Shown here piece after piece: positions 33,949 through 41,852 of a stretch of 64,000 bases of DNA. The notes beneath the pieces were generated by a model. The model was not told the DNA's origin, did no database searches, and was given only the letters and a program-made list of their open reading frames with translations. The translations under genes were made by a program, and so were the position numbers. Within the stretch, counting starts at the first letter, position 1. Each line of letters starts with the position of its first letter. The DNA comes from an uncultured Prevotellaceae bacterium (GTDB taxonomy: Bacteria > Bacteroidota > Bacteroidia > Bacteroidales > Bacteroidaceae): assembly GCA_900315095.1 (NCBI GenBank), contig OMXS01000015.1, positions 79,018-143,017 on the forward strand. The letters run 5' to 3'.

Positions 33949-34938
33949 ATGAAAAAGATTCTATTATCTATCATCGCACTATGTTGCACGCTTATGGCGG
34001 GTGCACAGGACTCCGACCAAATCAGTGCCGTACTTCAGGTAGAAGACCAAACGCCACAAGTCTTTTTTGGCGCCAGTGCTCTGAAGAGCGCTATTGAGGC
34101 AGCCCCTGATCATGGTGGTGTCATCACGCTCACCTCAGGGCAGTTTAATGCAGCCGATATCACCAAGGACGTTATTATCTACGGTGCCGGTTTCGAGACC
34201 GATGCCGAGAAAGGTGTCTTCACGACCAGTATCCGTGGCGATATCAATGTTAACCTGCCAGAAGGCATTTCCGCACCCCATGGAATTTTTGTTGAGGGCA
34301 TCTGGGTAACAGGAAACATCAATGTTAAGTCAGCCGTAGACGGCTTCACGCTGTCAAAGAGCAGTTTCAACAACATTGATTTCGATGCTCCTGCCACCCG
34401 TTGCGTGATAACGCAGTCGTATGTCAGGGCTGAGATTATCGACGGTTTTGACCTTTATGTGCAAAACAGTTATGTAAAAGAACGTGTTATGGTTATGGAT
34501 GACGCGAGTTACATACGGCTTGACCATTGTATTTTAACAAGAAATTATGATGATACCTATATGAGTTATACAAATAGAATGCGTTACAATTGCTCCAACT
34601 GCATTGTAACTAACACCAGACCTATGAATATTCAGACATACAACTACTGCATAATGACCGGTGTCAGCAATCTTAATGGTTATTCAGCAACTGCCAATAA
34701 TTATTTCATAAGTATTGCAGACGTTTTTGACGACGGCATAAACAACGCCACCTATAGTGAAGAACGCACATTTGAATTGAAAAACCCAACTACCTACATA
34801 GGCAGCGACGGCAAGCCTATCGGACCATCGGGAGGAATAGGATGGAACAAGATTCCGAGCACGCCGATAGTCAAGAACCTCGACGCAACTGTCAATGGCG
34901 CCAGCCTTGAAGTTGACTACGATGCAGAGGTTAGATAA
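33949..34938 (+). CDS. Secreted right-handed beta-helix-like protein, paralogue 1
   Basis: 329 residues; no precise family recognised. Signal peptide MKKILLSIIALCCTLMAGAQ (cleavage after GAQ), nearly identical in the next three genes. The opening GVITLTSGQFNAADITKDVIIYGAGFE reads like the first turns of a pectate-lyase-fold parallel beta-helix (the form used to set out a list of rungs: threshold, ITL.G.F, IYGAG). The following ~200 residues alternate short strands with polar turns (NINVKSAVDGFTLSKSSF, VRAEIIDGFDLYVQNSYVKE), with buried Cys/Asn positions (HCILT, NCSNCIV). The C-terminal ~60 residues are conserved among paralogues: YIGSDGKPIGPSGGIGW...VKNLDATVNGASLEVDYDAEVR. No catalytic site can be picked out. 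A TACCTTTG box at 33907-33914 precedes it. Confidence 0.75.
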   Translation: MKKILLSIIALCCTLMAGAQDSDQISAVLQVEDQTPQVFFGASALKSAIEAAPDHGGVITLTSGQFNAADITKDVIIYGAGFETDAEKGVFTTSIRGDINVNLPEGISAPHGIFVEGIWVTGNINVKSAVDGFTLSKSSFNNIDFDAPATRCVITQSYVRAEIIDGFDLYVQNSYVKERVMVMDDASYIRLDHCILTRNYDDTYMSYTNRMRYNCSNCIVTNTRPMNIQTYNYCIMTGVSNLNGYSATANNYFISIADVFDDGINNATYSEERTFELKNPTTYIGSDGKPIGPSGGIGWNKIPSTPIVKNLDATVNGASLEVDYDAEVR

Positions 34939-34961
34939 GAATAATATAAAAAAACAACAAT

Positions 34962-35948
34962 ATGAAAAAGATTCTATTATCAATCATCGCATTATGCTGC
35001 ACATTGGTAGCGGGAGCACAGAACGAGATTATGACCGTTGTGCTTCAGCATGGCAACGATGTGAGCACTTTCACGGGTGCAAATGCCTTTATCAATGCAA
35101 ATGCCCAGGCAGTTGACGGTGATGTTATTACACTTTCAGCAGGTGCATTTAATGTTTCTGATATCACGAAATCCATCTCCGTCTATGGCGCAGGGTTTGA
35201 AAAGGACGCGAACACCAGTACTGAGGTGTCAAAAATCAACGGTCAGTTGAATTTGGGAGTCTCAGGAGGCGAAACCCTCGCCAATATCCACTTGGAAGGG
35301 ATAAGTTTCGGTGCCGCTGTCAACACTAATGTGCCGCTGGAGGGGTTCTTTATGGAAAAGTGCTACGTTAACGGCAACGTCAACGTAGGTGAAAACTCGA
35401 ACACGATGATAAGGAACTGTGTCATTACAGGGGCTATCGCTGGAGGCGACAAAATGGCCAACAACTGTATCATACAAAACTGCTATGTAGGAGGTGCCAT
35501 AAACACATTTAACGTGAGCAGCAGCGTCAAGATAGACCATTGCATCACTTGCAATTTCGTGGGGCCTTACTTCTGTACTAACAGCATCTTCACGTATTAT
35601 TGGGTCGGTGCATATTATGACCGTGCGGCATTTGCCAACACAGAAGGAGCGGTTGTTCACAACTGTATCTTCAGGAATTTCGATTATAACAATCAGGACA
35701 AGAATGATTTCCAAAATTGCTTTGCTGTTGACATAAAGAGCATTTTCTCTGATGCGCAAAATGCCACCTATTCTGCTGCACGAACCTTCGAAATCCAGCA
35801 GCCTGCAACATGGATAGGCAACGACGGCCAGGAGATAGGCATTCGCTATGGATGGAGCAAGGTGCCGAAAATTCCTGCCGTGAAGAACTTGACCACCACG
35901 GTTAGCGGTGAAAACCTTGAAGTAGACTACGATACAGTAGTAAGATAA
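34962..35948 (+). CDS. Secreted right-handed beta-helix-like protein, paralogue 2
   Basis: 328 residues, 23 bases after paralogue 1. Same signal peptide (MKKILLSIIALCCTLVAGAQ), same first rungs (VITLSAGAFNVSDITKSISVYGAGFEKD), then strand-turn repeats such as MEKCYVNGNVNVGENSNTMIRNCVITG and NCIIQNCYVGGAINTF, where Asn/Cys pairs recur at rung spacing. C-terminal block TWIGNDGQEIGIRYGWSKVPKIPAVKNL then VSGENLEVDYDTVVR. The centre has diverged strongly from paralogue 1 while both ends are kept. AAAAACAACAAT precedes the ATG. Function unknown; a surface or secreted glycan-binding or structural role is inferred from the fold only. Confidence 0.75.
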   Translation: MKKILLSIIALCCTLVAGAQNEIMTVVLQHGNDVSTFTGANAFINANAQAVDGDVITLSAGAFNVSDITKSISVYGAGFEKDANTSTEVSKINGQLNLGVSGGETLANIHLEGISFGAAVNTNVPLEGFFMEKCYVNGNVNVGENSNTMIRNCVITGAIAGGDKMANNCIIQNCYVGGAINTFNVSSSVKIDHCITCNFVGPYFCTNSIFTYYWVGAYYDRAAFANTEGAVVHNCIFRNFDYNNQDKNDFQNCFAVDIKSIFSDAQNATYSAARTFEIQQPATWIGNDGQEIGIRYGWSKVPKIPAVKNLTTTVSGENLEVDYDTVVR

Positions 35949-35973
35949 GAATAAAAATAAAAACTAAAATAAT

Positions 35974-36993
35974 ATGAAAAAGATTCTGTTATCAATCATC
36001 GCGCTCTGCTGCACAATGGCGGTGAGTGCGCAAGGCACAGACGAAATCAGTGCCGTTCTTCAGCATGGGGAAGAAGTGAGTGTATACAAAGGCAGCACTG
36101 GCCTCCAGCAGGCTTATGCCGCTGCATCCGATGGCGACGTGATAACCCTGAGCAAAGGCACGTTTTACGCAGTAAACATAGAAAAGTCTCTGACCATTTA
36201 CGGCGCGGGTTTCGAGGCTAACGAAGAAACGAAAACAGACATAACCACCATCAACGCGACATTAAACGTGGGTAAGGCCGACGATGTCATCGAAGGTTTT
36301 CACATTGAGGGCGTTAAAATTAACGGCAATCTGGCGTTCACTCAAAAACTGAAGAACTCCACGGTACAGAGATGCTACATTACGAGCCACTTGACTTTCG
36401 CGAAAGACATAGAGAGCGTGAGAGTGAAGCAATGCCGTGTTGGAGGTGACTTGTCTGGTTCGAAGACCGTTTTGGCCAATGGTTTGCTAATCACTAATTG
36501 CTATGTGTGGGGACTGATAAATTATTTCAGCAACGAGAGCATTGTGAACATAGACCATTCTTTCATAGGGTATCAATACAATACTTACTATGATTATAAT
36601 GATTATAACAATTATGCGCAGTTCTTATGGACGAACAGCATCATCTTCAACCGCGGTCCAAACTATCGTATGGCAACAGGTAACTGCGCTACGGTGAAAA
36701 ACTGCATCGTTGTCAATGGCGGCGGAGGAATTCGCGACAATAATATAATCGAGAACTGCTATTATGTAGACCTCGCCAATCTTTTTGCCGATGGCACAGA
36801 TGCCGCCTATGCAGAGGACCGCACATGGAAACTGCAAGACGAAACCACCTATAAAGGCACAGACGGCACTCCTATCGGTCCGTCGGGCGGTTTTGGCTGG
36901 TACAAGGTGCCCTCAACACCTTACGTCAAGGACCTGAACGCTACAGTCAACGGCACCAACCTCGATGTTGACTACGAAGCAGATGTAAGATAA
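35974..36993 (+). CDS. Secreted right-handed beta-helix-like protein, paralogue 3
   Basis: 339 residues, 25 bases after paralogue 2. Signal peptide MKKILLSIIALCCTMAVSAQ. First rungs DVITLSKGTFYAVNIEKSLTIYGAGFEAN; middle with Tyr/Asn-rich turns (NTYYDYNDYNNYAQF) and rung-like RVKQCRVGGDLSGSKTV, NGLLITNCYVWG. The C-terminal block TYKGTDGTPIGPSGGFGWYKVPSTPYVKDLNATVNGTNLDVDYEADVR is closest to those of paralogues 1 and 4. No membrane segment beyond the signal. The shared ends and variable middles suggest tandem duplication followed by divergence of the exposed face of the helix. Confidence 0.75.
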   Translation: MKKILLSIIALCCTMAVSAQGTDEISAVLQHGEEVSVYKGSTGLQQAYAAASDGDVITLSKGTFYAVNIEKSLTIYGAGFEANEETKTDITTINATLNVGKADDVIEGFHIEGVKINGNLAFTQKLKNSTVQRCYITSHLTFAKDIESVRVKQCRVGGDLSGSKTVLANGLLITNCYVWGLINYFSNESIVNIDHSFIGYQYNTYYDYNDYNNYAQFLWTNSIIFNRGPNYRMATGNCATVKNCIVVNGGGGIRDNNIIENCYYVDLANLFADGTDAAYAEDRTWKLQDETTYKGTDGTPIGPSGGFGWYKVPSTPYVKDLNATVNGTNLDVDYEADVR

Positions 36994-37014
36994 TAATATA
37001 AAAACTATAATGAC

Positions 37015-38043
37015 ATGAAAAAGATTCTATTATCAATCATCGCGCTTTGCTGCACAGTTGTGGCAGGGGCGCAGAACTCGTCGCAGATTGTCAGTGCAAT
37101 ACTCCAGACTGATGATGAAACTACACAGTTTTATGGAGCAGATGCTTTGAAGAGCGCATATAATGCCGCTGCACAAACCGGTAGCGTGATAACACTGACT
37201 TCAGGACAGTTTAACTTTTCTGTGGATATCAAGAAATCGGTGGCAATATATGGTGTTGGATTTGAGAACGATGCCACACCAGGAGTGCAAAGAACTATTA
37301 TAAATGGAATGGTAGGCTTTAAGGCAGATGCAGATGGCAACACTGTGCAGAATGCTAGGTTGGAAGGTGTTTATGTGAATAGCAGTATTTATGTGAACCA
37401 TTCTGAAAATCTCACTATTGCCAAATGCCAGTTCACTGATTTGGTAATCGAAGGAACCGGTGTTGGAGGCATGCTAGTGCGTCAGTGTTATTTCAGAAAT
37501 TTCGATGGAAGTAATTACCAGATAGAGGGTATTACTTTAAAGAACAACTATATTTCTGGAGAGATAGGGAGAATATCGGCAGATAGCCAAGTGTTGTTTG
37601 ATCATAACATTCTTTCTTATGGCGGCCGTGATAGATATGCACATGCTTGCGCGTCTTATACTAATAATATTATACTAAGTCAAGGATGGTATGGTTCGGG
37701 AGTAGCAGATAACTCTTATGCTGCCAATAATGCATTTGCTATAGGCACTATCCCAGAAAGTGTTACTTCTGAAAACAACAAGTTCGGTGTTAATTTCTCT
37801 ACCTTTTTTAGTGATGGTGCTACAAATGCCAATTATACCACCGATCGGACATTTACCATAGCAGATCCAGATACTTACAAGGGAACTGACGGAACGCCAA
37901 TTGGAGTTGTTGGCGGTACCTATCCCTGGTATAAGCAGCCTGAAATACCATACGTGAAGGATCTGAATGCAACAGTCAGCGGCACTGATCTCAACGTTTC
38001 ATACGAGGCTGGCGTAAGAACTACTAATCCTCCAACAGAATAA
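37015..38043 (+). CDS. Secreted right-handed beta-helix-like protein, paralogue 4
   Basis: 342 residues, 21 bases after paralogue 3. Signal peptide MKKILLSIIALCCTVVAGAQ, then SVITLTSGQFNFSVDIKKSVAIYGVGFEND, closest here to paralogue 1. The C-terminal block TYKGTDGTPIGVVGGTYPWYKQPEIPYVKDLNATVSGTDLNVSYEAGVR is extended by a short TTNPPTE tail absent from the others. Base composition of the middle is more A/T rich than its neighbours. Only 5 bases separate it from the repeat-protein gene, so the two are very likely cotranscribed. Confidence 0.75.
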   Translation: MKKILLSIIALCCTVVAGAQNSSQIVSAILQTDDETTQFYGADALKSAYNAAAQTGSVITLTSGQFNFSVDIKKSVAIYGVGFENDATPGVQRTIINGMVGFKADADGNTVQNARLEGVYVNSSIYVNHSENLTIAKCQFTDLVIEGTGVGGMLVRQCYFRNFDGSNYQIEGITLKNNYISGEIGRISADSQVLFDHNILSYGGRDRYAHACASYTNNIILSQGWYGSGVADNSYAANNAFAIGTIPESVTSENNKFGVNFSTFFSDGATNANYTTDRTFTIADPDTYKGTDGTPIGVVGGTYPWYKQPEIPYVKDLNATVSGTDLNVSYEAGVRTTNPPTE

Positions 38044-38048
38044 GACTT

Positions 38049-39956
38049 ATGAAAAGGATAAGATATTTGCTGATAGCGGCGGCAGCCTTGATAAGCACCG
38101 CGGCGGCAGCACAGACAAACGACATTGTAGAACGGAAATACTGGCTGGACGGAGACATCACCCAAGCACAGGACTTGGCACCTGACCACGCCAGCATAGA
38201 CATCTCGGCGCTGAAGCCGGGAATACACTCGCTTTCCGTTCGTGTGAAGGACGCTGGGGGCTTGTGGAGCTCACAGGTGGCAAGGTACTTCATCAAGCCA
38301 TATGCCGACAACAGCGCAAGCACCAATAGCATAGTGCAACACCAGTACTGGATTGACGGTAATCTGCAAGCAGCGGTCACTTCGGGCTCGAAGCCACAGC
38401 CCATCTCTGTCTCTTCGCTGAACGCAGGCCTCCACACGTTCACAGTGCGCGTGCAGGACCAGACAGGCACATGGAGCTCGCAAGTGGCAAAATGCTTCAT
38501 AAAGCCGTATACCGAAATCAGCGTTGGCGACAAGGAGATAGTGAAGCACCAGTACTGGATTGACGGCAAACTGGAGGCGCAGGTGACTCAGGGCGACCCG
38601 ATAAGGCTCATCGGCATCGAAGGGCTGAACCCCGGTCTGCACTCGCTTACCGTGCGCGTGAAGGACAACACCGGAGTGTGGAGTTCGCAGGTGGCCAAGT
38701 ACTTCATCAAGCCTTATACCGAAATCAGCGTTGGCGACAAGGAAATAGTGAAGCACCAGTACTGGATTGACGGCAAACTGGAGGCACAGGTGACTCAGGG
38801 CGACCCGATAAGACTCATCGACATCGAAGGACTGAAGTCTGGTCTGCACTCGCTCACCGTGCGCGTGCAGGACAACACCGGAGTGTGGAGTTCGCAGGTG
38901 GCCAAGTACTTCATCAAGCCGTATACCGAAATCAGCGTGGAAGACAAGGAGATAGTTCAACACCAGTACTGGATTGACGGCAACGTGGATGCCATAGTGA
39001 CTCTGAATCAGAAGGACCCGATAGACGTCATCGACATCGAAGGACTGAAGCAAGGACTGCATTCGCTCACCGTACGCGTGAAGGACAACACCGGAGTGTG
39101 GAGTTCGCAGGTGGCGAAATATTTCATCGTGAAGGGTGATGAGACGGTGGAGGAGGCCACCATCACACGTTACATGTACTGGTTCGACGATGATACGGAC
39201 GGCTTCAAGACTGGCCCGCTCACCTCGGTCACAGGCACGATGGACATCGATATCAGCGACGTGGAGGCAGGCACGCACACTCTGTGGTGGCGTTGCGGCG
39301 ACTCCAAGGGCGCGTGGAGCGAGGCTCGTTCGGTGACTTTCGAGAGCCGTAGTTTCTACGACTACACCGTACCGGAATCGGGAGTAGGCACATTCTCTGC
39401 CGATGTCAACCTCGAACTGCCCGACGGACTGCAGGCTCATTTCTGCACCTACTTGAAGGAGGTGGACGAGGGACTGGCCATCAAGATTATCGGCATCGAC
39501 GGCAACGTGATTTCTGCCAATACAGGTATGCTGATGAGCGGAACAGGCGGCGAGACCTACCGACTGAAGTACACCGCAGAGCCGGGAGCAACCAACGAGA
39601 GCAACAAACTGGTGGCCGTGGTTGAGTCGGAGCATATACCAGCCACCAACGGACTCTACACCAACTTCATGATGAAGGGCGGAAGGTTCGTCAAGATTCT
39701 TGAGGAGGACGAGTCGGTAATGATGCCCGCACACCGCGCTTACCTGCCGCTGCTCACCGCAGAGGTGGCTAATGCCAATGCCATTGGCATCATCTGGGAC
39801 GACGACACCGTGACAGGACTCGACGGCGTTGCTGCAGACGACAACCGCACCAATCCTAACCTCGATGGCACCATCTACAACCTGCAGGGACAGAAGGTTG
39901 ACCACCCGACACGAGGAATCTATATCATAAACGGAAAGAAAGTTGTAATAAAATAA
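38049..39956 (+). CDS. Exported protein with six ~69-residue repeats and a Prevotella-type C-terminal tail
   Basis: 635 residues. Signal peptide at 1-21 (LLIAAAALISTAAAA). Six tandem units of about 69 residues (~24-437), each with EIV-HQYWIDG at the start, G-HSLTVRVKD in the middle and GVWSSQVAKYFI at the end; the spacing suggests an Ig- or fibronectin-like beta sandwich. Units 3 and 4 are almost identical in DNA (207-bp period, 38508-38921), implying recent duplication or conversion. A further beta-rich domain follows, and the protein ends with IYNLQGQKV...GIYIINGKKVVIK, a C-terminal tail seen on many Prevotella exported proteins and thought to act in surface sorting (inference). Probably a surface adhesin or scaffold working with the four beta-helix proteins encoded upstream. 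Confidence 0.8.
   Translation: MKRIRYLLIAAAALISTAAAAQTNDIVERKYWLDGDITQAQDLAPDHASIDISALKPGIHSLSVRVKDAGGLWSSQVARYFIKPYADNSASTNSIVQHQYWIDGNLQAAVTSGSKPQPISVSSLNAGLHTFTVRVQDQTGTWSSQVAKCFIKPYTEISVGDKEIVKHQYWIDGKLEAQVTQGDPIRLIGIEGLNPGLHSLTVRVKDNTGVWSSQVAKYFIKPYTEISVGDKEIVKHQYWIDGKLEAQVTQGDPIRLIDIEGLKSGLHSLTVRVQDNTGVWSSQVAKYFIKPYTEISVEDKEIVQHQYWIDGNVDAIVTLNQKDPIDVIDIEGLKQGLHSLTVRVKDNTGVWSSQVAKYFIVKGDETVEEATITRYMYWFDDDTDGFKTGPLTSVTGTMDIDISDVEAGTHTLWWRCGDSKGAWSEARSVTFESRSFYDYTVPESGVGTFSADVNLELPDGLQAHFCTYLKEVDEGLAIKIIGIDGNVISANTGMLMSGTGGETYRLKYTAEPGATNESNKLVAVVESEHIPATNGLYTNFMMKGGRFVKILEEDESVMMPAHRAYLPLLTAEVANANAIGIIWDDDTVTGLDGVAADDNRTNPNLDGTIYNLQGQKVDHPTRGIYIINGKKVVIK
38508..39134. repeat. 207-bp coding repeats inside the six-repeat protein gene
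   Basis: Period 207 bp: copies start at 38508, 38715 and 38922, the last slightly longer. The first two differ at only a few bases. Confidence 0.92.
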
Positions 39957-39959
39957 GCA

Positions 39960-40205
39960 ATGAAAAAGAAATATATTTCACCGGAAATAATAGAGGTAAC
40001 CGACTTTGGCAATCCGCTGCTAGACATCGGAACCACCATCCCAGTGGATACTGGCGGCAGCGGAGAAAGCCAGTCGGGCGCCGAGGGCAAGCGGCACAAC
40101 GATGTTGTTGACGAGGATGAAGAACCAACCGACAGCATCATCAAGTACCGCCGCGACCCGATGGACTTCATCCCCAAATCGTTCACAAAGGTGTGGGAAG
40201 ACTGA
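39960..40205 (+). CDS. Small KKKYISPEI-type acidic peptide, last gene of the beta-helix operon
   Basis: 81 residues, starting 3 bases after the previous stop, so certainly in the same transcript. The opening MKKKYISPEIIEV belongs to a type of short Bacteroidetes proteins that begin K-K-x-Y-x-S-P-x-(I/L); their function is not established and a leader-peptide (precursor) role has been suspected for some. After it comes DTGGSGESQSGAEG, with a GG that could be a processing site, then an acidic DVVDEDEEPTDS stretch and a basic tail. No signal peptide and no membrane segment. No modification enzyme or peptidase transporter is encoded nearby, so a modified-peptide role is only a possibility. Confidence 0.75.
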   Translation: MKKKYISPEIIEVTDFGNPLLDIGTTIPVDTGGSGESQSGAEGKRHNDVVDEDEEPTDSIIKYRRDPMDFIPKSFTKVWED

Positions 40206-40219
40206 TTCCCGAACTTGTC

Positions 40220-40254
40220 AGACGGGCTGAATCATTCAGCCCGTCTTTTTTTTG
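40220..40254 (+). terminator. Intrinsic terminator of the beta-helix operon
   Basis: Perfect 11-bp arms AGACGGGCTGA / TCAGCCCGTCT around ATCAT, followed by eight T. Confidence 0.93.
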
Positions 40255-40441
40255 TAATTATATATTGTTTTACCCTACTATGGATTGTTTTCCGTAAAAT
40301 GCCCTGCCGGCAGTCGTTTTCCCCTTCAGCCAGCGACCGTTGGTTCCCCGCCCCTTTAGGGGAGTCGTTTGCACCTCCCTTGTCTTGCTCTCCTGTCAGG
40401 GTCTGCCCCGCGTCCCCTCTTTTCTCCTTTGTTGCCCCCAA

Positions 40442-41245
40442 CGTCATCCCGACGCTTTTGTATTGCAAAGATACAACACAAAACGCCAAGTGCCAAAAAT
40501 CGGGAGTCTGCAACTTGTAAAAATCTGTTAACAAACCACCTATAATTCGATAAATATTGTTAAATCCCATATAACTCCCACGTTATTAGCAAGTTAGCGA
40601 AGTGTCAAGGAACACACTCCAGTTAGTGAAATCAATCTAGGCATGGATTTACAACATTGTAACATTACAACATTACAACATTAAGGATTTCGATGTAGCA
40701 TGTCAGAGTAAAAATCAGGTCATGGGTCAGAGAATAGGTTACAAATTATAAGTATTATAATTTAATAATAATATATATTATAATATATATTATTATTAAC
40801 CATTGTAGGCAACCCTTCTCTCTGCATGTCTGTAATTTCTTAATGTTGTAATGTTGTAAAGTTGCATTTCTTGAAACGCGACAACGCATAATCGCGCAAC
40901 TCTCTGGCATCGTGTTAGTTATGGCAGATTTTGCAATCTTTAAGAAAGTTGTATTATTTCTTTAACATATTTTTACGAGTTATGGATGCTCGAAATTTCG
41001 CATACTGGAGAAAAAGTTGTATCTTTGTAACAGCAAATCCCCCACCATACCTCCCGCGAGGAGATGCCGAACCGCCCCCGGCCACACTCCTCGAAACATA
41101 TACCATTCGCCGCCCAGTCATATACCGGCCGGCACCCGGAACATATACCTTCCGTCCCCTCAAACATATACCGTTCGCTCCCCAATGGTATACATACGGC
41201 ACCATGAGAGGTGCATCAATCGCCCGACAGGCGAAAAAGCGTTCA
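40442..41245. repeat. Noncoding element, copy B (inverted partner at 8240-9036)
   Basis: Reverse-complement homologue of element A and almost the same length (804 against 797 bp). From left: hairpin CGTC-ATCCC-GACG; leftward promoter (minus strand TTTG at 40494-40497, N20, TATCTTTG at 40466-40473) with the same ATACAAA partner; the GGGAGTTATA/TAGC block (40569-40600); iteron arms and A/T palindrome; CGCGCAA...TGGCATCGTGTTAGT; a rightward TATCTTTG (41020-41027); a CTCCCGCGAGGAG hairpin; CATATACC repeats (41096-41172); and the CGCCCGACAGGCG block. Sequence to its left (40260-40440) is C-rich on the plus strand, and no gene is seen there. To its right, 41246-41424 holds only the terminator of the metal-binding gene. 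A reading frame equivalent to the one in A is open here too (41041-41280) but has ATA where A has ATG. Confidence 0.85.
40648..40860. repeat. Iteron arms around a 38-bp A/T palindrome (element B)
   Basis: Left arm 40648-40685 consists of ACAACATT-type units and right arm 40839-40860 of their complement (21 of 22 bases pair with 40664-40685). Between them 40762-40799 is a perfect 38-bp A/T palindrome. The unit sequence differs completely from that of element A, but the layout is the same. Confidence 0.85.
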
Positions 41246-41330
41246 TGGGCTTGCCGAATAAGCACCCGGAATGTACATAGAAAGCACTCTGAAGAGGATG
41301 CGACAAATGCTCAACCGCAGGCGTGTACAT

Positions 41331-41361
41331 AATAAAACCGCACCTAGGACAGATGCGGTTT
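41331..41361 (-). terminator. Intrinsic terminator of the metal-binding protein gene
   Basis: AAACCGCA (41335-41342) and TGCGGTTT (41354-41361); on the minus strand TTTTATT follows. Confidence 0.75.
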
Positions 41362-41424
41362 CAAAATACTCATATGTGTTGTGAATTCGATTCCTCTCAA
41401 AAGAGAGCAGGGTAGAGGCCCCGC

Positions 41425-41757
41425 TTAGTCCTTGCAGTCTTCCTTGCCGCAGTTGGGGTCGTGCTTCTTCTCCTTGCCTGCCTCGGGCTTCATCTTGCCT
41501 GCGGTGAATCCGAGTGCAACGATGGCTCGCTGGATGTCCTTCTTCGAGGTTTTCTTGGTGTCGAAGGTCACCACCATGTCCTTGGTCACCTCGTCCCACT
41601 GAGCCGTTTTCACGCCGTCGATGGCCTTGGCTGTTGTGGTGATGCGCTGTCCGCAGCGTTCGCAACGTCCGTTCACCTTGAATTTGATTGTCTTGTCTTT
41701 TGCCTGTGCCGCGCCGCAGACGATGATTGCGAGGGCAGCGATGATGATTTTCTTCAT
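41425..41757 (-). CDS. Exported heavy-metal-associated (HMA) domain protein
   Basis: 110 residues. Signal peptide at 1-19 (KKIIIAALAIIVCGAAQA). The HMA fold spans ~22-88 with the metal-binding motif NGRCERCGQRI (CxxC), followed by TAKAIDGVKTAQWDEVTKDMVVTFD and IQRAIVALGF, the usual beta-alpha-beta spacing of copper/mercury-binding MerP- and Atx1-like proteins. The C-terminal tail KHDPNCGKEDCKD adds two more Cys and a His that could also bind metal. As an exported single domain it probably binds or buffers copper in the periplasm; no P-type ATPase or other metal gene is next to it. Confidence 0.85.
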   Translation of the reverse strand: MKKIIIAALAIIVCGAAQAKDKTIKFKVNGRCERCGQRITTTAKAIDGVKTAQWDEVTKDMVVTFDTKKTSKKDIQRAIVALGFTAGKMKPEAGKEKKHDPNCGKEDCKD

Positions 41758-41796
41758 TTCTATAAGTTATTGAGTTTTATTAATGTATTAAGTAGA

Positions 41797-41840
41797 CAAG
41801 TTAACAAGTCGACTTGTTTGCTCGTCTACTTGTTAACTTG
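41797..41840. repeat. Inverted repeat between the fumarase and HMA genes
   Basis: 13-bp arms CAAGTTAACAAGT and ACTTGTTAACTTG, with the palindrome CAAGTCGACTTG overlapping the left arm. No T run follows on the minus strand, so it is a hairpin of unknown role rather than a clear terminator. Confidence 0.75.
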
Positions 41841-41852
41841 CCGGTTAGTCAG

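Noticed and set aside
38271-39905. 544-codon minus-strand frame opposite the six-repeat protein gene
   Set aside because: Its length and internal repeats are a by-product of the plus-strand 207-bp repeats; no start signal or family features.
40232-40447. 71-codon minus-strand frame starting in the end hairpin of element B
   Set aside because: The start position matches the promoter and exists in element A too, but in A the frame stops after 27 codons and the two sequences do not align beyond the first residues.
41797-41840. Terminator for the fumarase gene
   Set aside because: The stem is convincing, but no T run follows on the minus strand, so it is kept only as an inverted repeat.
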